From Companilactobacillus zhachilii (lineage in GTDB: Bacteria > Bacillota > Bacilli > Lactobacillales > Lactobacillaceae), in assembly GCF_003606365.2 (NCBI RefSeq), contig NZ_CP031933.2:930001-994000 (forward strand): a stretch of 64,000 nucleotides of DNA. Direction: 5' to 3'. A model generated the notes under the pieces. The model had not been told where the DNA came from. It did no database searches and saw only the letters and a list, made by a program, of their open reading frames with translations. Shown in pieces: positions 40,446 through 49,295 of this stretch. The position numbers and the translations under genes are program-made. Positions within the stretch are counted from its first letter, which is position 1; the number at the start of each line of letters is the position of its first letter.

Positions 40446-40540
40446 CCGATTTTTTGTTGGGGTCATTTGCTTTAAACGGAAAAAGCTATGTCTAAATGCA
40501 CTGCACATTTAAGGTGAAAGATAGTTTTGTCACAGCCTTT
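40446..40540 (+). repeat. Family B repeat, right-half remnant
   Basis: Keeps CATTTGCTTTAAACGGAAAAAGCTATG and ATAGTTTTGTCACA blocks of the full copies; the left half is lost. Nothing else is seen in the 408-bp gap before the next gene. Confidence 0.65.
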
Positions 40541-40663
40541 GTTGATAATTAGTAATGTGGTGGATTCTGGAGATGGCATTTTTAATTAGTTTCGTTCCAA
40601 GCTCTATTTTTTCGGTTATTTCTGTTAAAATGTTTAAAGACATTTAATTTCAGGTGAGAAAAA

Positions 40664-41998
40664 ATGAAGCGAATAATGAATATATTTAACGAAGGTGTTT
40701 TGGACCTTTTGGCCAATGCCGGCGTCGCGATACCGTATTTTTTCTGTTTGACATTATATAACCAAAATAAGAGTGTTTTTGCGTATGCCTTGCCATTTTT
40801 AATGCTTTATACTTTTAGAGCATTGGGAATGTTATTGACGACGTTTATTACATTGCCTGCATCAACAATGTTAGCAATGTCTAGTTGTTTTGGCGTGATT
40901 GGATCACTCTTTATTTTGGGTGCCGGAAATCCCATTATGGGGATATTTGGTGGTGTTTTACTAGGGCTGGCCTCGAGTTGGATCTGGCCATATTATTTAA
41001 CCGTTCGCTCGCGTGGACAGATGGATAAAGAGTTTAAATTTAATCGGATGCATGGTCTGTCAGTTCTTTTAACCTTGATTATTTTGTTGATAGTACAATT
41101 GATTGCTACTAAGACACAATTTTTGAATCTTTCCTTTATCTTATTGGCATTTCTTTTCTTCGCCGCAATGGTCGGAGGGATGCAAATAACGCATCGATTG
41201 ACTTTTTACCAAGGGCTGGAAAAGAAACCTAAATTTCACGTTAATTCGTTATTTAGTTTGATTGTCCTAGCCAGTTTGGTCATGTTGGTATTCATTATTC
41301 GCTATACAAGACTAAAAGAAGTCTCCAATACATTTGATTTATTGATCAGTATGGCTGCTATCGTTTTATTTTTCTTTCTGGCATATTATCAACTCGATAT
41401 TCATCGAAAACTGTTTCCATTGAGTATGGCTGCGGTTAACCGTGGCGTAGTGATGAATTATGTAATGTTATATGCTATTTTTGATAGCACGATTCGTTTT
41501 GGATTTAACAGTTTGATGTTAGTTTATACCATTTATTTGGTAGGTTTTCAGGTGGGACCATTTTTGAACAAGCGTCATCGGAACTTACGTTATCCACTCT
41601 TGTTATTAGGCCTTGTTTTAGCCTTGTTTAATCCAACATACTTTATTGGCTTATTCCTTTGTGCGGTCTTTGTGGGAGCTGATAATCGTATTTTAAATGA
41701 TGAATTGTATGCCAATACGAATATTGATACGGAACGTGCCTTTTTGATCAAATATCAATTATCAAGTGTCGGGAATGTCTCACAACAATTAGTTTATATG
41801 ACTACAATTTATTTCATCAGTTACTTTATGAAGATTGATGCGTTAGGATTCTTCAATAATAATATTAATGGTGGACCAACGATTGGCGTCTTGTATGGAG
41901 TACATATTTTTATTACTGCGGTCGTATTTGTTTGTGCCGCAATTACATTTTATTTTGTTCGCAAAAGAGAGCAAAAAAGGACCATTACAACGTTATAA
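40664..41998 (+). CDS. Polytopic membrane protein, MFS-like, function unknown
   Basis: 444 residues with about 12 hydrophobic helices and short loops, ending in a basic KREQKR tail. I recognise no family-defining motif. The 12-helix layout with a central loop (about 180-195) and the conserved-looking RSRGQMDKEFKFNRMHGL loop after helix 4 suggest a major-facilitator-type transporter. It has no operon partner: the lysine terminator lies upstream and a strong hairpin downstream. AGGTGAG precedes the ATG. The substrate cannot be inferred. Confidence 0.7.
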   Translation: MKRIMNIFNEGVLDLLANAGVAIPYFFCLTLYNQNKSVFAYALPFLMLYTFRALGMLLTTFITLPASTMLAMSSCFGVIGSLFILGAGNPIMGIFGGVLLGLASSWIWPYYLTVRSRGQMDKEFKFNRMHGLSVLLTLIILLIVQLIATKTQFLNLSFILLAFLFFAAMVGGMQITHRLTFYQGLEKKPKFHVNSLFSLIVLASLVMLVFIIRYTRLKEVSNTFDLLISMAAIVLFFFLAYYQLDIHRKLFPLSMAAVNRGVVMNYVMLYAIFDSTIRFGFNSLMLVYTIYLVGFQVGPFLNKRHRNLRYPLLLLGLVLALFNPTYFIGLFLCAVFVGADNRILNDELYANTNIDTERAFLIKYQLSSVGNVSQQLVYMTTIYFISYFMKIDALGFFNNNINGGPTIGVLYGVHIFITAVVFVCAAITFYFVRKREQKRTITTL

Positions 41999-42106
41999 AG
42001 TAAAATTTAATCAAAATTTTTGAGCATGAACGTATGTTTGAATATCAATAATTTAACCGTGGTATAACGACGATTTGTGAAATCAGTAGAATTATGTTTT
42101 GCTGAA

Positions 42107-42185
42107 AAAGAAAATAAGACTACTATATCTAGTATTTATGTGCTATATAACACATCATCTAGTATTTAGTAGTCTTATTTTTTTA
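42107..42185. terminator. Large terminator hairpin
   Basis: AAAATAAGACTACTA and TAGTAGTCTTATTTT form the base of a long imperfect hairpin with repeated ATCTAGTATTTA units inside. T-run follows. Confidence 0.8.
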
Positions 42186-42238
42186 TTTATAATTTTGTAG
42201 AATGATATCAGTATTAAGCAGGTGTAGGAGGAAAATTT

Positions 42239-44449
42239 ATGACTGCCAAATTAGATGAATTGGTATCCATTCCCGTTGAAAAAAGAAGTGGTGTGAAGAC
42301 CGCTTTTTATCCATATAAAATAAACTTTGTCTTAGATCAATTGCAATTGACGGCGGAGCAACGCAGTTTTGTTGTCGATAAATTGGTTCAAAAGTTTCGT
42401 GACGTTCAGTTAATCAATACAGTTGAATTACATAAGTTTATTTTTCGTGTCTTAAATGATAACGGTATGGCTGAAGAAGCCATGGCCTATGAAACTTACT
42501 TTCGACAAGACCAAGAGAAATTTGCTCAAGCTACAAATGTTCAACTAAACATTGAGCGTTTGTTTAATCGCAATGAGGATGTTGTCCATGAGAATGCTAA
42601 TAAAGATAGTAATATCTTCAATACACAACGTGATTTAGAGGCCGGAGTCGCTAGTCGAGCTATGGGTTTAAAGATGTTGCCAGAGATTGTTGCAAAGGCG
42701 CATTTGAGAGGTGATATTCATTGGCATGACCTAGACTACTCACCAGTAACGCCTGAAACTAATTGTTGTCTAATTGACTTTGATGAAATGCTTAGCAATG
42801 GTTTTAAAATTGGTAATGCCTGGGTCGCCTCACCACGTTCGATTCAAACGGCGACTGCCCAGATGTCACAAATTATCGCGAATGTTGCCTCGTTACAATA
42901 TGGTGGCTGTTCGGCTAATCGTATTGATCAATTGTTGGCACCATATGCGGAAATTAATTATCAAAAGCACTTGAAAGATGCCAAAAAGTGGATTGTTGAA
43001 GATAAGCAAGTCGAGTTTGCTAAAGAAAAGACTCGTAAAGACATTTACGATGCCATGCAAGCGCTTGAATATGAAATCAATACACTTTACTCATCACAAG
43101 GTCAAACACCGTTTACCACCATTAATTTTGGTTTGGGGACCAATTGGCTTGAACGGGCAATTCAAAAAGCAATTTTGGAAATTAGAATTAAAGGTTTAGG
43201 AAAAGAACACCGAACAGCGATTTTTCCTAAGTTAACTTTTACAATCAAACGTGGCTTGAACCTAAATCCTGGTGATCCAAATTATGATATTAAAATGTTG
43301 GCACTGGAATGTTCAACTAAGCGGATGTATCCCGATTTGTTGATGTATGACAAAATTAAAGAGATCACCGGTAGTTTCAAGACCCCAATGGGATGTCGGT
43401 CATTTTTGCAAGGTTGGAAAGATGAAAATGGCAAAGAAGTAAATTCCGGGCGAATGAATTTAGGCGTTGTAACGGTCAATTTGCCACGAATCGCCTTGGA
43501 ATCAAAAGGGGATATGGATTTATTCTGGCAAATATTTGAAGAAAAAATGCGGATTTGTCATGCTGCTCTAGCATATCGGATTGAACGGACCAAACAAGCC
43601 AAACCCGAAAATGCGCCGCTGCTTTATATGTATGGGGCATTTGGGAAACGTTTGAAAAAAGATGACAGTATCGATGAACTATTCAAAAATGAGCGAGCAA
43701 CTGTTTCATTAGGCTATATCGGTTTGTATGAAGTATGTACAGAATTCTTTGGTAATAATTGGGAGAACAATCAAGAGGCCCATGATTTTGCCGAAGAGAT
43801 TGTCAAAGCGTTACATGAAAAATGTGTTGGTTGGGCTAAGGAAAGTGGGTATCATTACAGCCTTTATTCGACTCCAGCGGAATCATTGACTGATACTTTT
43901 TGCCGTGATGATTTAGAGAAATTTGGCGTTATAGCGGATATAACGGAGAAAGAATATTACACTAATAGTTTTCATTATGATGTTAGAAAGCACCCTAATC
44001 CTTTTGAAAAATTGACCTTTGAAGAAGTATTTCCAAAATACGCTTCAGGTGGATTTATTCATTATTGCGAATATCCTAATTTACGACAAAATCCTAAGGC
44101 TTTAGAGTCTGTTTGGGATTGGGCATATGATCATGTGGGTTATCTAGGAACCAATACCTCAATCGATCAGTGCTTTGAATGTGGTTTTAAAGGTGAATTC
44201 AATGCCACAGCGCGTGGCTTTGTTTGTCCACAATGTGGTAACCACAATCCCATGACTTGTGATGTCGTTAAGCGGACCTGCGGATATTTAGGTAATCCCC
44301 AACAAAGACCAATGATTCATGGTCGCCACGTGGAAATTGCTTCACGTAGAAAAAATATGACTTCGGAGATGATAAAACATGCGGCAGAATATGAGAGAAC
44401 CAAACAATCCGACTCCCAAAGAATGGTTGAGCGAGGACCTCAGTCTTAA
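42239..44449 (+). CDS. nrdD: Anaerobic ribonucleoside-triphosphate reductase
   Basis: 736 residues. A divergent ATP-cone-like domain is at about 10-95, the large glycyl-radical barrel follows, and a zinc site CFECG...CPQCG lies near 655-680. The radical glycine is in RTCGYLG near the C-terminus. It makes deoxynucleotides under anaerobic conditions after activation by NrdG. TAGGAGG precedes the ATG. The activase gene overlaps the 3' end by about 70 bp in another frame. Confidence 0.95.
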   Translation: MTAKLDELVSIPVEKRSGVKTAFYPYKINFVLDQLQLTAEQRSFVVDKLVQKFRDVQLINTVELHKFIFRVLNDNGMAEEAMAYETYFRQDQEKFAQATNVQLNIERLFNRNEDVVHENANKDSNIFNTQRDLEAGVASRAMGLKMLPEIVAKAHLRGDIHWHDLDYSPVTPETNCCLIDFDEMLSNGFKIGNAWVASPRSIQTATAQMSQIIANVASLQYGGCSANRIDQLLAPYAEINYQKHLKDAKKWIVEDKQVEFAKEKTRKDIYDAMQALEYEINTLYSSQGQTPFTTINFGLGTNWLERAIQKAILEIRIKGLGKEHRTAIFPKLTFTIKRGLNLNPGDPNYDIKMLALECSTKRMYPDLLMYDKIKEITGSFKTPMGCRSFLQGWKDENGKEVNSGRMNLGVVTVNLPRIALESKGDMDLFWQIFEEKMRICHAALAYRIERTKQAKPENAPLLYMYGAFGKRLKKDDSIDELFKNERATVSLGYIGLYEVCTEFFGNNWENNQEAHDFAEEIVKALHEKCVGWAKESGYHYSLYSTPAESLTDTFCRDDLEKFGVIADITEKEYYTNSFHYDVRKHPNPFEKLTFEEVFPKYASGGFIHYCEYPNLRQNPKALESVWDWAYDHVGYLGTNTSIDQCFECGFKGEFNATARGFVCPQCGNHNPMTCDVVKRTCGYLGNPQQRPMIHGRHVEIASRRKNMTSEMIKHAAEYERTKQSDSQRMVERGPQS

Positions 44450-44960
44450 AAGAATTGCCGATTATAAGCCGTTTAATTTTGTTGATGGTGAAGGTGTAAG
44501 ATGTAGCCTATATGTTTCGGGGTGTCCATTTCGTTGTCCGGGGTGTTATAACGTTGCAGCTCAAGATTTTCGGTATGGAAAACCTTATACGAAAGAATTA
44601 GAAGATAGAATCATTAAAGATCTTAGTCAAAGTTATGTTCAAGGATTAACTTTTTTGGGTGGAGAACCATTCTTGAATACTCAAGTGTGCTTGTCGTTAT
44701 GTAAAAGAATTAGAAAAGAGTTCGGACATACCAAGGATATTTGGTCATGGACTGGTTATTCATGGGAAGAGCTATTAAAGGATTCCGATGATAAGTTAGA
44801 GATGCTCTCGTTGATTGATATTCTAGTTGATGGACGTTTTCTACTACCTAAGAAAGATTTAACGTTACAATTTCGTGGATCATCTAATCAAAGAATCATT
44901 GATGTACCAAAGTCCTTAGCTAGTGGGAGCGTTACAATTTGGGATAAATTAGTTAAATAA
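44379..44960 (+). CDS. nrdG: Anaerobic NTP reductase activating protein (radical SAM)
   Basis: 193 residues. The CPFRCPGC sequence gives the CX3CX2C iron-sulfur motif of radical SAM enzymes. FVDGEGVRCSLYVSGC and FLGGEPF are typical of NrdG. It generates the glycyl radical on NrdD. The ATG at 44379 has a GGAG site 10 bases upstream; ATG 44391 is an alternative. The long overlap with nrdD suggests coupled translation. Confidence 0.93.
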   Translation: MRQNMREPNNPTPKEWLSEDLSLKRIADYKPFNFVDGEGVRCSLYVSGCPFRCPGCYNVAAQDFRYGKPYTKELEDRIIKDLSQSYVQGLTFLGGEPFLNTQVCLSLCKRIRKEFGHTKDIWSWTGYSWEELLKDSDDKLEMLSLIDILVDGRFLLPKKDLTLQFRGSSNQRIIDVPKSLASGSVTIWDKLVK

Positions 44961-45017
44961 GCTTTATCAAGCGATAAACGTAAAAATGAAGACGTTGCAA
45001 TATAACTTTTAATAGAC

Positions 45018-45183
45018 AAGAGAGTGGGACAAAACATGTTCAGCTTTCGAGCATTAAGGCAAATGTCCCCAGTAATCCGATTTTGGATTGCTGGGGACAT
45101 TTGTTTTAAGCGGAAAAAGCTATGTTTTGTTCCACGTTTATGCTGCATGTTTAAAGACGACAATAGTTTTGTCCCAAACTCTT
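45018..45183 (+). repeat. Family B repeat, reference copy
   Basis: Ends are inverted: AGAGTGGGACAAAAC and GTTTTGTCCC(AA)ACTCT. A second nested pair is AAAACATGTTCAGCTTT with AAAAGCTATGTTTT. The central stem (45061-45078/45085-45102) encodes AAATGTCCCCAG against CTGGGGACATTT. Compare GCGCCAG in the copy at 5894 and GACCCG in the copy at 48297. Confidence 0.85.
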
Positions 45184-45190
45184 GCCTATT

Positions 45191-45230
45191 TTAATGCTCT
45201 AAAGCTGACCATATTTTGTCATGCGCTCTA
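45191..45230 (-). repeat. Family B fragment adjoining the reference copy
   Basis: On the minus strand it reads GAGCGCATGACAAAAT...GGTCAGCTTTAGAGCATT, the left block of family B. Confidence 0.6.
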
Positions 45231-45538
45231 TTAACCAAAGCTACACAAGAATTTTAGATGGGGTTGTTATATTTTTTGTGCCATATTGTTCTTATTTTAA
45301 CAAATAAATGCGGGATATTTTATTTGCTAAAATTGACTGGAATTTGACATAATCTATGCTACATGAATATCTTTCTGCTTAAAGCTATTTACCAATAATC
45401 TACTTATGTAGCCAATTGTAGACCACTATTTAAAATGATAACTAAATAAGAATGATTCCAAATAAAGGTTCACTTTCTTGATTGATGAATGTATAATCAA
45501 GTTATAAATAGAATTATCCATGGGAGGGTTGTGATTTT
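45231..45538. other. Intergenic region before the metal ATPase
   Basis: About 308 bp without a gene. A 7-bp inverted repeat CTTGATT (45477-45483)/AATCAAG (45495-45501) surrounds a TATAAT-like box and may be an operator. A ribosome site GGGAGGG precedes the ATPase. Confidence 0.4.
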
Positions 45539-47338
45539 ATGAACTCAGACAAAATTAAGCTATATGGTACGTTGACCATCGGTTTTGTAGCCGCAATTCT
45601 TGAGTTTGGTTTCCGTCAAGCAGGGTATGCACAACTTATTATCAGTATTTTGGGGTTACTGTTAGCTCTAATCATGTTTGTTGATATGATCAAAGTTCTC
45701 AAATCGGGTAACTTTGGAATCGACTTACTGGCCATTACGGCGATTGTCGCTACAATCTCGCTTGGTCAATATTGGGCTGGTTGGATTGTTTTGTTAATGC
45801 TAACTGGTGGTGATACTTTGGAAGAGTACGCCGCAAATAAAGCTAAAAGTGAATTGAAATCACTATTGGACAATACACCTTCAAAAGCCCATCTACTAGA
45901 CAATGGTCATGTTAAAGACATTGATATTGACGATGTTAAAATTGGCGACGAGCTGTTGATTCGTCCTAAGGAACAAGTTCCAGTTGATGGGACAGTTTAT
46001 GAAGGTCAGTCTGAGGTTGATGAGTCTTCACTTACAGGGGAGTCAGTTCCCATTAATGTAGCTGAAGGTAAGTATGTTATGTCAGGTTCTATTAATGGCG
46101 AAAATCCTTTTAAGATTCGTGCGGAAAAAATTGCGGCTGATTCTGAGTATCAAGCTATTGTTAAGTTAGTTAAAGAATCGGAAACACATCCAGCACATTT
46201 TGTTCGATTAGCGGATCGTTATGCGGTTCCATTTACGTTGATTGCGTATGTGATTGCCGGGATTGCTTGGTATATTTCGAAAGATCCAGTTAGAATTGCC
46301 CAAGTTTTGGTTGTTGCTTCACCTTGTCCCTTGATTTTGGCTGCACCAATTGCTTTCGTATCAGGAATGAGTCGCACTAGTCGTAACGGGATTATTATCA
46401 AATCTGGAACCGCTTTGGAAAAACTTAATTCGGCCAATACGGTGGCTTTTGATAAAACAGGTACGATTACCATGGGAAAATTAGTAGTTAATCAGTTTAA
46501 AACGGCAAATAATTTCAAACCTGAGACAGTCATGTCGTACGCAGCTTCGATTGAACAAAATTCGAGTCACGTTATGGCCGAAGCAATTGTTAATTACGCC
46601 AAAGATCGTAATTTATCAATCATTAATGCTGAAGACTTGAAGGAGGTTACGGCTGAAGGGATTGTTGGTAAAATAGATGGACATGTCGTTAGGGTTGGTC
46701 AAGGTAAGTTTGTGACTGATGAACCTGTTGATGAAGTAGAAGGTTCCGGTGTGTACATTTCGATCGATGGTAAGTATGCTGGTGTTTATAGTTTGCTTGA
46801 TAAAATCCGTCCAGAATCGAAATCAACAATTCAAAAGTTAAAAGATTTTGGTATTAAAAATATTCTGATGATTTCAGGGGATAAAAAAGAAGCAACCGAA
46901 TTAGTTGCTTCAGAAGTTGGTATCACTAAGGCTTATCCTTCAAGTTTGCCAGCTGATAAGGTTAAAATTATCAATGGTTTGGATAAAGAGTATCATCCAA
47001 CAGTTATGGTCGGTGATGGTGTCAATGATGCACCGGCACTAGCTTTAGCAGATGTTGGTATTGCAATGGGATACAAGGGTGCTAATGCTGCCAGTGAATC
47101 AGCAGATGCCGTTATTTTGCAAGACGACCTAAGTAAGGTTAGCTTAGTTGTTAAAATAGCTCGCGATACGATGAAAGTTGCTCGTGAGGCGGTGTTAATT
47201 GGTATTTTCATCTGTATTGCTTTAATGATTGTGGCCGCATTTGGTTTAATTCCAACCATCATTGGGGCATTGTTACAAGAAGTCGTTGATACAGTTGCAA
47301 TTCTCTATGCCTTACGTGCTCGTAGCGACCGCTTATAA
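45539..47338 (+). CDS. Heavy-metal-translocating P1B-type ATPase
   Basis: 599 residues, short because it has no N-terminal metal-binding domain. Actuator TGES at 166-169, metal motif SPCPL at 261-265 in M6, phosphorylation site DKTGTIT (D305), and the GDGVNDAPALA hinge are present. The SPC motif fits Zn/Cd/Pb- or Cu-type pumps; the metal is not certain. The normally invariant HP dipeptide of the nucleotide domain reads HV (H344-V345). There is no regulator gene next to it. Its stop overlaps the convergent glycosylase gene by 6 bp. Confidence 0.88.
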   Translation: MNSDKIKLYGTLTIGFVAAILEFGFRQAGYAQLIISILGLLLALIMFVDMIKVLKSGNFGIDLLAITAIVATISLGQYWAGWIVLLMLTGGDTLEEYAANKAKSELKSLLDNTPSKAHLLDNGHVKDIDIDDVKIGDELLIRPKEQVPVDGTVYEGQSEVDESSLTGESVPINVAEGKYVMSGSINGENPFKIRAEKIAADSEYQAIVKLVKESETHPAHFVRLADRYAVPFTLIAYVIAGIAWYISKDPVRIAQVLVVASPCPLILAAPIAFVSGMSRTSRNGIIIKSGTALEKLNSANTVAFDKTGTITMGKLVVNQFKTANNFKPETVMSYAASIEQNSSHVMAEAIVNYAKDRNLSIINAEDLKEVTAEGIVGKIDGHVVRVGQGKFVTDEPVDEVEGSGVYISIDGKYAGVYSLLDKIRPESKSTIQKLKDFGIKNILMISGDKKEATELVASEVGITKAYPSSLPADKVKIINGLDKEYHPTVMVGDGVNDAPALALADVGIAMGYKGANAASESADAVILQDDLSKVSLVVKIARDTMKVAREAVLIGIFICIALMIVAAFGLIPTIIGALLQEVVDTVAILYALRARSDRL

Positions 47339-47956
47339 CCAACCATAAGTTTCAAGATTCATATCACGTTTAGGTAGCTTAGAGACGTAGGGGTTGCCTT
47401 CAACAATAAAACGCATATTTTTAGAAGTCCAGGGTTCCTTATTTTTCACACCGATACGTGGTGTTGCTAAAATATTTTTAGGAGTCTGGACTTTTTTTGC
47501 TGAAAAAATAAAGTTGTTTTCATTCAATTTAGTTCCAGAAAGTTTTTTATCTTTAATACCGAAAGCTGCCATCCATTTGGCAGGGCCATTTGTTACTTCA
47601 AAACCAGTCCGATTGCGATTTAGTTCCATTTGTTCAAGACCGTCGATTGGCTGTAAAGCTCTGATTAGTACTCCATTAGGGGTACCAGTTTTTTGAATAC
47701 TAATATCCATATCAAGCCAGCTATGAATTGAATAAATATAAATAGTACCACCGGCTTGGTAGAGTGGGTCATTAGCTGGTGTATGACGTCCGTTGTAACT
47801 GTGGGCAGCCATATCGATAGGTCCTAAGTAGGCCTCGGTTTCGACAATCAGTCCTGAAAAAGTTCCTTGGTCAGAATTATAGGTAAATGTATGTCCTAGC
47901 ATATCTTGGGCTAAGTCCATTGTTTCCGCTGTTTCAAAGTAATTTTGCACGTTCAA
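47333..47956 (-). CDS. 3-methyladenine DNA glycosylase (AAG/Mpg family)
   Basis: 207 residues. YFETAETMDLAQDMLGH, ETEAYLGPIDMAAHSYNGR and YIYSIHSWLDM match the alkyladenine glycosylase family that removes alkylated bases. The start is unusual: CAGGAGG is best spaced for an ATG whose frame stops after nine codons, whereas the real frame must begin at TTG 47956, 10 bases after the site, or at GTG 47950. A one-base indel near the start is possible. Confidence 0.85.
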   Translation of the reverse strand: MNVQNYFETAETMDLAQDMLGHTFTYNSDQGTFSGLIVETEAYLGPIDMAAHSYNGRHTPANDPLYQAGGTIYIYSIHSWLDMDISIQKTGTPNGVLIRALQPIDGLEQMELNRNRTGFEVTNGPAKWMAAFGIKDKKLSGTKLNENNFIFSAKKVQTPKNILATPRIGVKNKEPWTSKNMRFIVEGNPYVSKLPKRDMNLETYGWL

Positions 47957-48009
47957 AATCCATTATCCTCCTGTTTTTGAAAAAAGTTCAAAAAAATTAA
48001 AAAAAAAGC

Positions 48010-48038
48010 TTGCTACACCTTTATTATTATTGTATTAT
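48010..48038 (+). promoter_or_regulatory. Promoter of the tRNA-Glu/tRNA-Val pair
   Basis: TTGCTA, 17-base spacer, TATTAT, 42 bases before tRNA-Glu. Confidence 0.6.
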
Positions 48039-48079
48039 ATTTCTTGTGCTTGAGAGAGCAATACATAAATAAATTTTAT

Positions 48080-48151
48080 GACCCCTTGGTCAAGTGGTTA
48101 AGACACTGCCCTTTCACGGCAGTAACATGGGTTCAAATCCCGTAGGGGTCA
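48080..48151 (+). tRNA. tRNA-Glu (TTC)
   Basis: Acceptor GACCCCT/AGGGGTC, anticodon TTC at 48113-48115, 72 nt. Confidence 0.96.
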
Positions 48152-48155
48152 TTTT

Positions 48156-48228
48156 GGAGGATTAGCTCAGCTGGGAGAGCATCTGCCTTACAAGCAGGAG
48201 GTCACAGGTTCGATCCCTGTATCCTCCA
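48156..48228 (+). tRNA. tRNA-Val (TAC)
   Basis: Acceptor GGAGGAT/ATCCTCC, anticodon TAC at 48189-48191, 73 nt, 4 bases after tRNA-Glu. Confidence 0.96.
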
Positions 48229-48243
48229 TTCCAAAACAACTTT

Positions 48244-48272
48244 AACATCTAACTTCGGTTAGGTGTTTTTTT
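48244..48272 (+). terminator. Terminator of the tRNA pair
   Basis: ACATCTAAC pairs with GTTAGGTGT around a TTCG loop, then a T-run. Confidence 0.9.
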
Positions 48273-48296
48273 GTGCCATAAATTATTCTACAAAAA

Positions 48297-48447
48297 AGTC
48301 TGGGACAAAACTATTATTTTCTTTAAATATGCAGTATAAACGTGAAATAAAACGTCACTTTTACGCATAAAGCAAACAAGACCCGCAATCCAAAATCGGA
48401 TTCGGGTCTTGTTTGCCATAATGTTCGAATTTTGTCACACGCTCGCT
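48297..48447 (-). repeat. Family B repeat, inverted copy
   Basis: On the minus strand the central stem is AAACAAGACCCG(A)ATCCG with CGGATTGCGGGTCTTGTTT. Ends are GTCTGGGACAAAAC and GAATTTTGTCACACGC. It covers most of the gap to the next gene and may terminate it. Confidence 0.75.
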
Positions 48448-48480
48448 ATTTTCTTTAAATAATTAATATTAAGTTTCCAA

Positions 48481-49128
48481 TTATACGATAGAATAAATTT
48501 GATTGTACAAAATTTTTGTATTTTTTAGTAAACACATTGCAACAACGAATACGATAATTGCTAAGGCTGTCCAGAGACTGATGTAGTTTAATAGGAATAA
48601 AATTGCACAAAGGCCAGAAATAGCAGCTAATTCAATATAATCTTGGCGAGTTCCTTCAAAATAGTTAATTAATACGGTTGCTAAGTTGATTAATAGTAAC
48701 GGCACGACGAAATTAACCGAAATGAAGTGCATGTAGGTAAAGGCTAGGGCAATTGACATAAAACTAGGAACGACGAAATTTTCTACCAAAGAAACTAAGT
48801 TTTGATATTTATCGGGTAAATATTTCACCATATATAGGAAAGCTAATTGTGCAAAAATTAATATTGTTACGAAAAGGTTTAACGAATGCAACGAAAGAAT
48901 GGCTAATAAAACGTAGATTCCGCTGTATAAAATGTGAAAATACTTATTAGGATTCAATGTTAAGATGAATTCTTTGTATAAAGCTACCATAGCCACCATG
49001 ATGATTAAAAATCCGTGTATGGAGTAATTATTCAAATTGTGGATGAAGATAAAGATAAAGGGAAAGATATGATAACTGATAAACTCGATAAAAGCTGATA
49101 ATAGTTTTTTAGATTTTAATTTATCCAT
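48481..49128 (-). CDS. Integral membrane protein of unknown function
   Basis: 215 residues, almost entirely hydrophobic, with seven to eight predicted helices and a short cytosolic basic start (MDKLKSKK). I recognise no family. Polar residues are concentrated in a central NYFEGTRQDY loop near 150-160. GGAGC precedes the ATG. It lies alone between a family B repeat and the divergent metK leader. Confidence 0.7.
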   Translation of the reverse strand: MDKLKSKKLLSAFIEFISYHIFPFIFIFIHNLNNYSIHGFLIIMVAMVALYKEFILTLNPNKYFHILYSGIYVLLAILSLHSLNLFVTILIFAQLAFLYMVKYLPDKYQNLVSLVENFVVPSFMSIALAFTYMHFISVNFVVPLLLINLATVLINYFEGTRQDYIELAAISGLCAILFLLNYISLWTALAIIVFVVAMCLLKNTKILYNQIYSIV

Positions 49129-49216
49129 GTTAGCTCCTTTGACTCATAAAATCATATTAATGTAGAAAAACTTCAACGTCAAACCAATATTTTTCATGAA
49201 AATGGCTTAATTTTAT

Positions 49217-49290
49217 GTTAACCTATTAAAAGGTTCCTGATGGGATCCTTTTTTTGTTTAAGGAGAGGCCCTGTAACCGAAAAGGTGGAA
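49217..49290 (+). promoter_or_regulatory. Candidate SMK-box (SAM-III) riboswitch of metK
   Basis: A hairpin (AAGGTTCC/GGGATCCTT, 49229-49250) is followed by a T-rich linker, GGAGAGG, and CTGTAACCGAAAAGGTGGA that contains the ribosome site. This order resembles the SMK box of Lactobacillales metK genes, in which SAM sequesters the Shine-Dalgarno. I assigned it from the layout, not from a model score. Confidence 0.65.
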
Positions 49291-49295
49291 AAGAT

